From contig NZ_CP095376.1 of the NCBI RefSeq assembly GCF_023008405.1, positions 2,194,001-2,258,000 on the forward strand: a DNA stretch of 64,000 nt, in the 5' to 3' direction. Origin of the DNA: Amycolatopsis sp. FBCC-B4732 (GTDB lineage: Bacteria > Actinomycetota > Actinomycetes > Mycobacteriales > Pseudonocardiaceae). Of the stretch, positions 27,289 through 40,684 are shown one piece after another. The position numbers and the translations under genes were made by a program. The notes beneath the pieces are model-generated. The model was not told the DNA's origin. It made no database searches and saw only the letters and a list, made by a program, of their open reading frames with translations. Positions within the stretch are counted from its first letter, which is position 1, and every line of letters begins with the position of its first letter.

Positions 27289-28508
27289 GCGCCCGGCTGA
27301 CGTCGGCGACCACCGCGACCGCCCACCAGCGCGAGTGGTTCGCCCAAGTGCGCGCCGCCGAGGGGCCCTTGGCCCTGGTCAACGCGGACGCGCCGCAGGA
27401 GATCTTCCGCGCGATGGGCATCCCGTACGTGGTCAACCAGTGGTGGGCCTCGATCGTCGCGGCGAAACGCCAGACCCAGCGCTACCTCGGCCTGCTGCGC
27501 GAGCGCGGCTACCCCGACTACATCGAGCAGTACAGCGCCACGTCGCTGGCGTCGGCGTTCGAGACCGATCCCGGCCAGGCGCCGTGGGGCGGGCTGCCGA
27601 AGCCGTCGATAGTGCTCGGCGAGACGACCGGGGACGCGTCCCGCAAGATCTTCGACGTCTGGGACGCGCAGCCCGGGGTCACCTACTACGCCCTGGAAAG
27701 CGCGGCGGAGAACGAGGTCCCGCAGCGGTGGTGGGAGCTGATGCCGCACCGCTGGGAGGAGGCCATCGGCAGCGACCGCCTCGACCTGCTGACCGGCGAG
27801 CTGACCGGGCTGATCCGCTTCTTGGAGCAGACCACCGGCCGGGTGTTCTCCGAGACGCGGTTCCGTGAAGTCCTGGCGCTGGTCAACGAGCAGCAGGAGT
27901 GGAACCGCCGCACCCGCGACCTCATCGCGGCCGCCCGGCCGTGCCCGATCGCCGTCACCGACGGCATCCCGAGCGTCATGGTGCCCCAGTGGCACCGCGG
28001 CACGGAGTGGGCGCGCGACGCCGCGCGGGCGTTCCACGACGAGGTGCGCGACCGGATCGACGCCGGCGTCGCGGCGTGCCCGGACGAGCGGCTGCGGCTG
28101 ATGTGGGTCGGCCGCGGGCTGTGGTTCGACCTCGACTTCTACCGGCGGTTCCAGGAGTCGCACGGCGCGGTCTTCGTGTGGTCGATGTACCTGGCCATCG
28201 CCGCGGACGGCTACCTGCGCTACGGCGACGACCCGCTGCGCGCGCTGGCCGCCCGGTTCGCCGCCTTCGGCGACCAGCTCTACACCCCGCCGTGGTCGGC
28301 GGAGTGGTACGTCAAGGAAGCCCGCCACCACGGCGTCGACGGCGTGGTCCACCTGGTCTCCGACGACGCCCGCGGCAGCTACTTCACGACCCGGGCGCTG
28401 CGGGCGGCGGGCATCCCGGTGCTGGAACTGCCCGCGGACAACGTCGACGCCCGCACCGGAGCCGAGCTGACCGCGCGGATGACCGCGTGGCTCGACGGAC
28501 TGACCTGA
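27285..28508 (+). CDS. 2-hydroxyacyl-CoA dehydratase-like subunit (HgdB/FldB-type) lacking cluster cysteines
   Basis: A 407-aa partner of the preceding subunit, ATG overlapping its stop by 4 bases. The family pattern is recognisable: VNADAPQEIFRAMGIPYVV, GETTGDASRKIFDVWDAQPGV, MWVGRGLWFDLDFYRRFQES, then a C-terminal VKEARHHGVDGVVHLVSDDA and AAGIPVLELPADN. Only two cysteines are present (ARPCPIA and VAACPDE), neither at the usual cluster positions, where Ala and Thr stand instead. The cluster may therefore sit only in the partner subunit, or the pair may act without radical chemistry. No ATP-dependent activator gene is in the window. Confidence 0.8.
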   Translation: MSARLTSATTATAHQREWFAQVRAAEGPLALVNADAPQEIFRAMGIPYVVNQWWASIVAAKRQTQRYLGLLRERGYPDYIEQYSATSLASAFETDPGQAPWGGLPKPSIVLGETTGDASRKIFDVWDAQPGVTYYALESAAENEVPQRWWELMPHRWEEAIGSDRLDLLTGELTGLIRFLEQTTGRVFSETRFREVLALVNEQQEWNRRTRDLIAAARPCPIAVTDGIPSVMVPQWHRGTEWARDAARAFHDEVRDRIDAGVAACPDERLRLMWVGRGLWFDLDFYRRFQESHGAVFVWSMYLAIAADGYLRYGDDPLRALAARFAAFGDQLYTPPWSAEWYVKEARHHGVDGVVHLVSDDARGSYFTTRALRAAGIPVLELPADNVDARTGAELTARMTAWLDGLT

Positions 28509-28534
28509 CCGTCCGAAAAGGACAGGAGTGTTTC

Positions 28535-29881
28535 ATGGGCACCAGGATCACCCTGCTGGCCGCGGCCGTGGTCGCCGCCGCCGCACTTCCCGCCACCGCC
28601 CACGCGGCGGAACCCTGCGTGGGCTCGGCGACGTGCGTCGGCGGGCAGCTGAGCGACGGCACGCCGTACAGCTTCGCCAAACCCGCGCGGTGGAACGGCG
28701 CCGTGCTGGTCGACCTGGACTTCGCCGCGGGCGGGCTGTCGAGCGCGCTCACCGCGAGCCTCCTGGAACGCGGCTACGCCGTGGGCGGCACCACCCGCAC
28801 GGTCACCGGCTGGAACATCGCGCGGGCCATCGACAACCAGGCGGCGGCGCTCGGCCGCTTCGAGACCGCGTTCGGCCCCGCCCGGTACGCGATCGCCGAA
28901 GGCCGCTCGATGGGCGGGATGGTCGCCGCCGGCGTCGCGCAGGTGTACCCCGGCCGGTTCGACGCGGCCGTGCCGATGTGCGGCGGCCTCGGCGGCGCGG
29001 TGGGGCAGTGGAACCAGAAGCTGGACACCGTCTTCACGCTCAAGACGCTGCTGTTCCGGAACACGGCGCTCCCGGTGACCGGCATCCCCGCCGACGTCCC
29101 CGGCACCCAGCAGCAGTGGATTTCGGCGGTGACCGCGGCGCAGGCGACCCCGGCGGGCAAGGCGCGCATCGCGCTCGCGGCGGCGATCGGCCAGCTGCCG
29201 GGCTGGGGCCTGGCCCCCGACGGCACGACGACCCCGGTGCCGACCACCGCCGACGGCGTCGAGGAGGGGATGTTCCTGGCGCTGGCGGGCGGGCCGCTGC
29301 CCTACGTCGGGCAGGCGGTGAGCAGCCGGCGGGCGATCGAGCAGCTGGCGGGCGGGAACCCGTCGTGGAACACGGGGGTCGACTACGCGCGTCAGCTCAC
29401 GACGGCGGCCCCGGAGCAGCGGGACACCGTGCGGCGGTTGTACGAACGCGCGGGGCTCGACCTGCGCGCCGACCTCGGCCGGCTCGCCGCCGAACCCCGC
29501 GTGTCCGCCGACCCGGCGGCGGTCCGCTACCTCGAGCGGGGCATCGTGTTCACCGGCGACCTGCGGATCCCGGTCCTCACCGTGAACGGCACCGGCGACC
29601 AGATCTCGACCGTGGCCCAGCAGGAGTCCTACGGCGCCTTGGCCCGCCGGCCGTCCCTGCTCCGCCAGACGTACGTCCGGACGGCCGGCCACTGCACGTA
29701 CACGACCGGCGAGCAGCAGGCGGCGATCGACCGGACGCTGACCCGGCTGCGCACGGGCCACTGGCCCGACACGGCACCCCGGACGATGAACGAGCTGGCG
29801 ACCGCCGCGGACGGCGTGCCAGGGCGCTACCTGCCCTACACACCGCCGCGGTTCAACCGGATGTACCCCGCGGCCGGCTAG
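28535..29881 (+). CDS. Secreted alpha/beta-hydrolase (DUF6351/tannase-like)
   Basis: A 448-aa exported protein. The signal peptide MGTRITLLAAAVVAAAALPA ends at AHAA (about residue 24). An alpha/beta-hydrolase nucleophile elbow appears as AEGRSMGGMVA (G-x-S-x-G, residues about 126-130), with PVLTVNGTGDQIS (acid region) and VRTAGHCTYTTGEQ (catalytic His). The start has GACAGGAG at 7 bp. It follows the dehydratase gene by 26 bp and is probably the last gene of that operon. It may release a precursor outside the cell for the binding protein, which is an inference from position. It ends before a palindromic repeat split by an IS element. Confidence 0.82.
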   Translation: MGTRITLLAAAVVAAAALPATAHAAEPCVGSATCVGGQLSDGTPYSFAKPARWNGAVLVDLDFAAGGLSSALTASLLERGYAVGGTTRTVTGWNIARAIDNQAAALGRFETAFGPARYAIAEGRSMGGMVAAGVAQVYPGRFDAAVPMCGGLGGAVGQWNQKLDTVFTLKTLLFRNTALPVTGIPADVPGTQQQWISAVTAAQATPAGKARIALAAAIGQLPGWGLAPDGTTTPVPTTADGVEEGMFLALAGGPLPYVGQAVSSRRAIEQLAGGNPSWNTGVDYARQLTTAAPEQRDTVRRLYERAGLDLRADLGRLAAEPRVSADPAAVRYLERGIVFTGDLRIPVLTVNGTGDQISTVAQQESYGALARRPSLLRQTYVRTAGHCTYTTGEQQAAIDRTLTRLRTGHWPDTAPRTMNELATAADGVPGRYLPYTPPRFNRMYPAAG

Positions 29882-29922
29882 CGCCGCTTGCCGCAGGTCG
29901 TCCGACGGCCGGGCCCGAACAA

Positions 29923-29967
29923 CCCCAATGTGGCGTTCGGTGCGTCAGACGCACCCAACGCCACATT
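29923..29967. repeat. Palindromic repeat (convergent terminator type), left part, split by IS element
   Basis: Begins CCCCAATGTGGCG. The left arm is 29923-29945, the loop CAG 29946-29948, and the right arm runs 29949-29967 and continues after the IS at 30939-30942 (GGGG). The rejoined element is two 23-base arms with one mismatch. A second copy is at 42002-42050. Both lie between convergent genes, so a bidirectional terminator is the likely role. Confidence 0.8.
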
Positions 29968-30938
29968 GAGGTTTTCTCAGTAGCGTCCGTGGTGTTCGTG
30001 GTGGGTGAGGACGAGGGCTGCTTGGACGATGGCGCCGATGCGGTGGGGGCAGAGGCTGATGTGCTGGAGTGCTCGCCAGCGGGTTTTGAGGATGGCCATG
30101 GCACGTTCGCCGAGAGCGCGGAGTCGGCTGTGGAGCAGGTTGTGGACCCGCTGGCGGGTGCCGAGGGGTGGTTGACCTGCGGCTTTCTTGAACGGGGTAT
30201 GGATTCCGATGCCGGCTGAGTGGTAGGCCTTATCGGCCAGTGTCGGCAGGCCTACGGCTGCGGCGGCGGTCAACGCGCCGGCGATGCCGAGGTCGCGGGC
30301 GGCGGAGAGGTCGTTGCGGGAGCCGGGCAGCACCGGCGAGGTCCAGAGCGGGAACCCGCCGGGGCTGGCCAGGAACTGGATGTTTCCGCCGAAGGTGCGG
30401 TGCTTGCCCGAGTACCACAGATGCACCGTGGCCCCACGGTTGCGGCCTTTGGTTTTGGTGGTGGTCGCCGCGACCCGGTCACAGGTGAACAGGGAGCCGT
30501 CCAGGACCACGTGTGTATCGCCGGTATCGCGGCGTTGCGCCAGGACCTGGTGCAGGTCCGGGGCCTGGGCAGCCAGGGCGGTGATGGCTTCGTGCAGGTA
30601 GCGGTAGGCAGTGGCGATGCTGATGCGGTGGTCGGTGGCCAGCCGGTGCACCGGGATGGCGTCGCGGAACCATCGCAGTACCAGCACCGCGTGCCGGTAG
30701 GGGGTCAGCGCCCGCCGGCCCCGGCGCGTGCCGCGCCGTAGCCGTTCCGCCCGCAGGACACCGGCGACGAACCAGACCAGGTCACCTGACACATCGAGCG
30801 TGGCGCCATAATTGATCACGTGGGGCCTCTGGAACCTCGGACTTGATCTTCGCAAATCCAGTCCTACCAGGGGCCCCACGCCTCGTCTCAGGGCAGCACG
30901 CACCTGTCCAGCCCCAGTCTTACTGAGAAAACCTCATT
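29965..30938. mobile_element. IS5-type insertion sequence, 968 bp (29968-30935) with 3-bp target duplication
   Basis: The ends are perfect 15-bp inverted repeats: GAGGTTTTCTCAGTA at 29968-29982 and its complement at 30921-30935. ATT flanks both ends (29965-29967 and 30936-30938) as a 3-bp target duplication. Removing the element and one ATT restores the palindromic repeat, which shows the insertion precisely. It carries one transposase gene on the minus strand, whose stop lies inside the left inverted repeat. Intact ends and an intact gene suggest recent, possibly still active, transposition. Confidence 0.92.
29977..30819 (-). CDS. IS5-family DDE transposase
   Basis: A 280-aa transposase, if started at the GTG giving VINYGATLDV; a longer frame from 30903 is also open. 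The N-terminal helix-turn-helix region (YRHAVLVLRWFRDA, HRISIATAYRYLHEA) is followed by the DDE fold. This shows the first Asp in HVVLDGSLF, second Asp in LADKAYHSAG, GTRQRVHNLLHSRLRALGER with the Glu, and KTRWRALQ. It is bracketed by 15-bp inverted repeats and is intact end to end. Confidence 0.92.
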   Translation of the reverse strand: MINYGATLDVSGDLVWFVAGVLRAERLRRGTRRGRRALTPYRHAVLVLRWFRDAIPVHRLATDHRISIATAYRYLHEAITALAAQAPDLHQVLAQRRDTGDTHVVLDGSLFTCDRVAATTTKTKGRNRGATVHLWYSGKHRTFGGNIQFLASPGGFPLWTSPVLPGSRNDLSAARDLGIAGALTAAAAVGLPTLADKAYHSAGIGIHTPFKKAAGQPPLGTRQRVHNLLHSRLRALGERAMAILKTRWRALQHISLCPHRIGAIVQAALVLTHHEHHGRY

Positions 30939-30957
30939 GGGGCGCTTGCCCGGGACG

Positions 30958-36462
<5,505 letters not shown>

Positions 36463-36589
36463 CGTGATCGAATCCGGTGCGGGTGTCCACTTGGGTTGAC
36501 GAATACGTAGTTCTCCCGACGCGTCGGGCGGGGTCCGCCGAGCAGACTCGGCGCGCCCGGCGATGCCCGCTCCGCTCCGGAGGTCGACG

Positions 36590-37645
36590 ATGACCACGTC
36601 CCACCCGATTCCCGGCCCCGCCGCGGCGGCGATCGCCCGGGCGATCGTGGCCGGCGTCCGGCACGCGGTGCCCGAGCACGCGCCGCTGTTCGACGCGGAC
36701 GCCACGGCGTTCGCCGGCACCCTGGTGGCGAATCCCCGCGCGGGCACCTCGTCCGGGGCGGGCGCCTTCCGCCGGGCCGGCGTCGCCGAGCACGCGGCGG
36801 GCGGCGAACTCGACCGGCTCGTCCGCGCCTACCAGGCCGGCGGCCTGAGCGCCCTGCCGGTCGTGGCCGCGTTGAGCCACCGCGCCGGTGCCGGCGTCGT
36901 CGGGTCGGGTGTGGAGGCGGTGCTGCGCTGCGTCGACGTCCTGATCGGACTCTCGACCGAGGCCTACCGCGCGGCGCAGCGCGCGGCGGTCACCGACGTG
37001 CGCGCGGACCTGCTGCACGCGCTCCTCGCCGGTCAGGGGTGGGCCGACCTGGCCGGGCGCGCGAACTGGCCGGTGCCGGAGCGCGTCGTTGCCGTCGTCG
37101 TGGCGCCCGGTGCGTGCGTCGGCCCGTTCGGCGCCGAGGTGCTGGCCGACCTGAGCGCCGCGAGCCCGTACCTGGTGCTGCCCGCGGACACCGACCCCGG
37201 CCGGGTCGTGGGCGGCACGCCCGCGGCGACCGGCCCGGCCGTGCCACCGGCCCAGGCGGCGACGTCGCTGCACTGGGCCCGGCGGACGTGGAACCTGCGC
37301 CGCCGCGGCCTGGCGGCCCGCGACCCGGTCGTCCACTGGACGGACCACGTGGTGACCCATTGCCTGCTCGCCGACGAATCGCTCACCGGCGCCCTCGCCG
37401 CGCGCAGCCTCGCGCCACTGTCCGGCCTGCCACCGAAAACGCGCGACAAGCTCGTCGTGACGCTCCACGCCATGCTCGACGCCCGGGGCGGCGCACCGGA
37501 GATCGCCGCACGGCTGGGGGTGCACCCGCAGACGGCCCGCAACCGCACGCGCCGGCTGCAGGCCCTGTTCGGCAGTCGCCTGGAGGACCCCGAGGAGCGG
37601 TTGAGCCTGCGCATTGCGGTGCGCGCGGACCGCGTCGGCATATAG
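36590..37645 (+). CDS. PucR/CdaR-like helix-turn-helix regulator
   Basis: A 351-aa cytosolic regulator. The N-terminal helical domain is RsbT/sensor-like (ELDRLVRAYQAGGLSALPVV), the middle is a GGDEF-like degenerate domain, and the C-terminus has the PucR helix-turn-helix: TRDKLVVTLHAMLDARGGAP, then EIAARLGVHPQTARNRTRRLQALFG. Start at ATG 36590 behind GGAGG. It is divergent from the frameshifted LuxR gene. PucR-type proteins often regulate catabolism or secondary metabolism; the effector is unknown. Confidence 0.85.
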   Translation: MTTSHPIPGPAAAAIARAIVAGVRHAVPEHAPLFDADATAFAGTLVANPRAGTSSGAGAFRRAGVAEHAAGGELDRLVRAYQAGGLSALPVVAALSHRAGAGVVGSGVEAVLRCVDVLIGLSTEAYRAAQRAAVTDVRADLLHALLAGQGWADLAGRANWPVPERVVAVVVAPGACVGPFGAEVLADLSAASPYLVLPADTDPGRVVGGTPAATGPAVPPAQAATSLHWARRTWNLRRRGLAARDPVVHWTDHVVTHCLLADESLTGALAARSLAPLSGLPPKTRDKLVVTLHAMLDARGGAPEIAARLGVHPQTARNRTRRLQALFGSRLEDPEERLSLRIAVRADRVGI

Positions 37646-37831
37646 CACTGCCTTTGCGGAAAGCACAAGGACATCCCCGGACGTGAATCGTGTCCGGGCA
37701 CGAAATCGCCTCTTGATCTTCGTGCCCGGAGACCGGAACGAGTATTTCCCCGCGAAGCGAAACCGGCCCGTGATCTTCCCCGGCGTACGGAGTACTGTTC
37801 GGGCACCAATCGGACTCGGGGAAGTGGAGCG

Positions 37832-39256
37832 ATGTCGGAACGATCGCCTGCACAGCATCGGGAAGAACGTGAGTCGGTCGGCCGGGCCGTGATGGGAGTG
37901 CTGGTCACCGCCGTTGTCGCCGGGGCGATCTGGACCACCGTGTCCTTGCTGGTTTCGGGCGGGCAGGCGATCTTCGTCGCCGTGGCGGGTGCGGTCACCG
38001 GGATCGCCACCTGCGTCGCCGTGTTCTTCGCCCTGCGCCGGGGTGACCAGGTCGCGCGGGCGGCAGCGCAGGCCGAGGCCGCGCGCGACGAAGCCGGGCA
38101 GGTGCGCGAATCCGCGCAGTCGGGCAGCCGTGAACTGGCCTGGCTGCTCGATCGGACGGTGCCCGAGGCGGTCCGGCGGCTGCGCAGCGGCTCGGCCGCG
38201 GACAGCGTGCTCGCCGAAATCCCGCGTCCCGCCGACGAATTGCACGAGCGCACCCTCCGGTTGCTGATCGACGAGATCGCCACCGGTGAACGCCGCCGCG
38301 CCGCCGCGACCGCCGCCTGCGCGAACGCCGCGGGCCGGCTGCAGGCGCTGGCGACCAGCACCCTCGCGGACCTGCGCGAAATGGAGAACCGGTCCTCCGA
38401 CGCGATGCTCGGGGATCTGCTGAAGGTGGACCACACCACCGCGCAGGCCGGCCGGCTCGCCGACAGCATCGCCGTGCTCACCGGCGCGCGCTCGGGCCGC
38501 CGCTGGACGAAACCGATCCGGATGGAGAGCATCCTGCGCGGTGCGCTCGGCCGCATCGGCGCATATCAGCGGGTTCGCGTGCATTCCGCGAGCGGGGTCG
38601 CCGTCGTCGGTTACGCCGCGGAAGACGTCATGCACGCGCTCGCCGAACTGATGGACAATGCCACGAAGTTCTCGGCGCCGTCCGAAGAAGTGCACGTTTA
38701 TGTCGAAGATCTGCACAACGGGGCAGTCATCACCATCGAAGACGGTGGCCTCGGGATGAAGGCGCAGGCCCTCGTCCGCGCCGAGCGCGCGGTGTCCCTC
38801 GACGAGCCGCTCGACCTGACCGCGATGTCGGGGACGCGGCTCGGGCTCGCCGTCGTCGGCTGCCTGGCGCGCAAGCACCAGCTGCACGTCTTCTTCCGCC
38901 CGTCCTCGCGCGGCGGGATCGGGGTCGTCATGCGGATCCCGACCCAGCTGATCACGCAGCCGCGCCCGGATGTCCTGCCGGAGAAGGAAGAGCAGCCCGC
39001 CGCCGTCGCGTGGCCGGGGCCCGACACGAGCCACGAAATCACCGGCGACCTCATCGAGCCGTCGGAACTGCCGAAGCGCTCGCGCGGGCAGACGCTGACC
39101 GCCGCGTCGCGCCGGCCGCCGTCGCCCACGCCGAGCACGGCCCGGGCCGAGCGGGACACCGGTTCCCGGTTCGGTGCCTTCCAGCAGCGGCGCAGCGGCG
39201 GTCCCACGCCGTCGCACCGCGCCGCCACCCCGGCGGAGACCGGCGAAGACGCGTGA
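37832..39256 (+). CDS. cvnA: Conservon sensor kinase-like protein CvnA
   Basis: A 474-aa membrane protein heading a conservon. Two N-terminal membrane helices (VLVTAVVAGAIWTTVSLLV, AVAGAVTGIATCVAVFFAL) are followed by a helical coupling region. The HATPase domain has LAELMDNATKFSAPSEEV (N box), EDGGLGM (G1) and MSGTRLGLAVVGCLARKH (G2). The C-terminal 90 residues are low-complexity and Pro/Ser/Arg-rich. Phosphoacceptor motifs are weak, as in CvnA proteins, which act as membrane scaffolds for the roadblock/GTPase partners. The next three genes are cvnB, cvnC and cvnD in the standard order. Confidence 0.92.
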   Translation: MSERSPAQHREERESVGRAVMGVLVTAVVAGAIWTTVSLLVSGGQAIFVAVAGAVTGIATCVAVFFALRRGDQVARAAAQAEAARDEAGQVRESAQSGSRELAWLLDRTVPEAVRRLRSGSAADSVLAEIPRPADELHERTLRLLIDEIATGERRRAAATAACANAAGRLQALATSTLADLREMENRSSDAMLGDLLKVDHTTAQAGRLADSIAVLTGARSGRRWTKPIRMESILRGALGRIGAYQRVRVHSASGVAVVGYAAEDVMHALAELMDNATKFSAPSEEVHVYVEDLHNGAVITIEDGGLGMKAQALVRAERAVSLDEPLDLTAMSGTRLGLAVVGCLARKHQLHVFFRPSSRGGIGVVMRIPTQLITQPRPDVLPEKEEQPAAVAWPGPDTSHEITGDLIEPSELPKRSRGQTLTAASRRPPSPTPSTARAERDTGSRFGAFQQRRSGGPTPSHRAATPAETGEDA

Positions 39257-39319
39257 CCTCCCACACCCGACCCCGCCAGATTGGAGCGAGGGGACCCGCC
39301 TGCCCGGTCCCCGGATTCG

Positions 39320-39739
39320 ATGACTGATTCGGACAAGAGCCTCGAATGGCTCCTCGAGAACCTCGTCGGCAACACCGCCGGCGCGTGTCACGCCCTCGTG
39401 CTGTCGCGTGACGGCCTGAAGCTCTGCCACACGCAGGGACTCACCGTCGACCGCGCCGACCAGCTGGCCGCGATCGCGGCCGGGGTCCAGGCGCTGGCGC
39501 ACGGCGCGTCGGTCGAGTTCGGCGACGGCACCGGCGGCGTGCGCAACTCGATGACCGAGTTCCACGGCGGGATCCTCTTCATCGTCGAGGCCGGGGTCGG
39601 CTCGCACCTGGCCGTGATCGCCACCGAGGACGCCGACGTCGGCCTGATCGGGCACAACATGGACGAGCTGGTGGAGCAGATCGGCTCGGTGTTCACCGCT
39701 CCGCCGCGGTTCGCGGCGGCCGACCAACCGGCTTCGTGA
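39320..39739 (+). CDS. cvnB: Conservon roadblock/LC7 protein CvnB
   Basis: A 139-aa roadblock/LC7 protein: SLEWLLENLVGNTAGACHAL, LVLSRDGLKLCHTQGL, then GGILFIVEAGVGSHLAVIA. This family acts as a GTPase-activating or scaffold partner of the MglA/Cvn-type small GTPase. It starts 63 bp after cvnA. The stop overlaps the GTG of cvnC by 4 bases. Confidence 0.93.
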   Translation: MTDSDKSLEWLLENLVGNTAGACHALVLSRDGLKLCHTQGLTVDRADQLAAIAAGVQALAHGASVEFGDGTGGVRNSMTEFHGGILFIVEAGVGSHLAVIATEDADVGLIGHNMDELVEQIGSVFTAPPRFAAADQPAS

Positions 39740-40095
39740 CGCGTTCGGCGCTCGACGGAGAAGACCCGGACCGGCTCTACACGGTCACGGGGGGACGCAG
39801 CAGCGCGGACGACATCGACCTCGACCTCGTCACGTTGATCGTCAGCGAATCGGAGCCGTCCGCGGGGATGCAGTCCGAGCACGTGCGGATCCTGCGGATC
39901 GCCGAGAAGCCGACGTCCGTCGTCGAGCTGTCGTCCTACCTCGCGCTGCCGGTGAGTGTGCTCAAGATTCTGCTCGCGGACCTGCTGGCCACGGGCAAGG
40001 TGTCCGCCCGACATCCGTCGTCGGCCCAGGCCGCGGGACGGACCTCCGACTCGGAATTCCTCAAGAAGGTGCTCGTTGGACTCCGCAATCTCTGA
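39736..40095 (+). CDS. cvnC: Conservon DUF742 protein CvnC
   Basis: A 119-aa protein with the DUF742 pattern: DPDRLYTVTGGRSSADDIDL, LVTLIV, then EHVRILRIAEKPTSVVELSS and the winged-helix-like LPVSVLKILLADLLATGKV. GTG 39736 overlaps cvnB, and its 3' end overlaps cvnD by 20 bases. DUF742 proteins occur almost only in conservons. They probably bridge kinase and GTPase. Confidence 0.93.
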   Translation: MTRSALDGEDPDRLYTVTGGRSSADDIDLDLVTLIVSESEPSAGMQSEHVRILRIAEKPTSVVELSSYLALPVSVLKILLADLLATGKVSARHPSSAQAAGRTSDSEFLKKVLVGLRNL

Positions 40096-40684
40096 AGTAG
40101 AAGAACGGCAGCCACTGGCCGACAGCGCGAGTGACGGCCTGAAGATCGTCGTCGTCGGCGGCTTCGGCGTCGGGAAGACGACGATGGTCCGGTCGGTCAG
40201 CGAGATCCGGCCGCTGAGCACCGAAGAGACGATGACGCAGGCCGGCATCGGCGTCGACCACACCCGCGGGGTGCAGGGCAAGACGACGACCACGGTCGCG
40301 TTCGACTTCGGCCGGATCAGCCTCGACGAGCAGATGGTGCTCTACCTGTTCGGGGCGCCCGGCCAGGAACGGTTCTGGTTCCTCTGGGACAGCCTCTTCG
40401 CCGGCACCCTCGGCGCGGTCGTCCTGGTCGACGCCCGCCGGCTGGCCGACTCGTGGTACGCGATCGACCGGCTCGAGCACCACGGGACGCCGTTCATCGT
40501 GGCCCGCAACAACTTCGGCCCGCCGAAGCACAGCCTCGACGACGTCCGCGCGGCGCTCGACCTGGCCGAGGAGGTCCCGCTCGTCGACTGCGACGCCCGC
40601 GACCGGGACTCGTCCAAGCAGGTGCTGATCTCGCTCGTCGACCACCTCTACACCCTGTCCAAAGTCCGGGAGGGCGCATCGTGA
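40076..40684 (+). CDS. cvnD: Conservon small GTPase CvnD
   Basis: A 202-aa Ras-like GTPase starting at TTG 40076 (MDSAISEVEE), inside the end of cvnC, behind AGAAGG. G1 is VVVGGFGVGKTT, the switch region TMTQAGIGVDHT, G3 LFGAPGQERFWFLWD. The base-recognition NKxD motif is replaced by VARNNFGPP, as in conservon GTPases. It is expected to cycle with CvnA-C and control the adjacent P450 or development (from known conservon biology). Confidence 0.93.
   Translation: MDSAISEVEERQPLADSASDGLKIVVVGGFGVGKTTMVRSVSEIRPLSTEETMTQAGIGVDHTRGVQGKTTTTVAFDFGRISLDEQMVLYLFGAPGQERFWFLWDSLFAGTLGAVVLVDARRLADSWYAIDRLEHHGTPFIVARNNFGPPKHSLDDVRAALDLAEEVPLVDCDARDRDSSKQVLISLVDHLYTLSKVREGAS

Noticed and set aside
37646..37831. 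Gap before cvnA examined for an RNA gene or a small ORF
   Set aside because: Only a short basic frame and promoter-like sequence were seen; no stable fold or conserved element could be supported.
36463..39727. Continuous minus-strand frame that appears to extend the LuxR regulator under the PucR and cvnA genes
   Set aside because: Only the part from about 35870 downwards is protein-like. Upstream it is antisense to well-supported genes.
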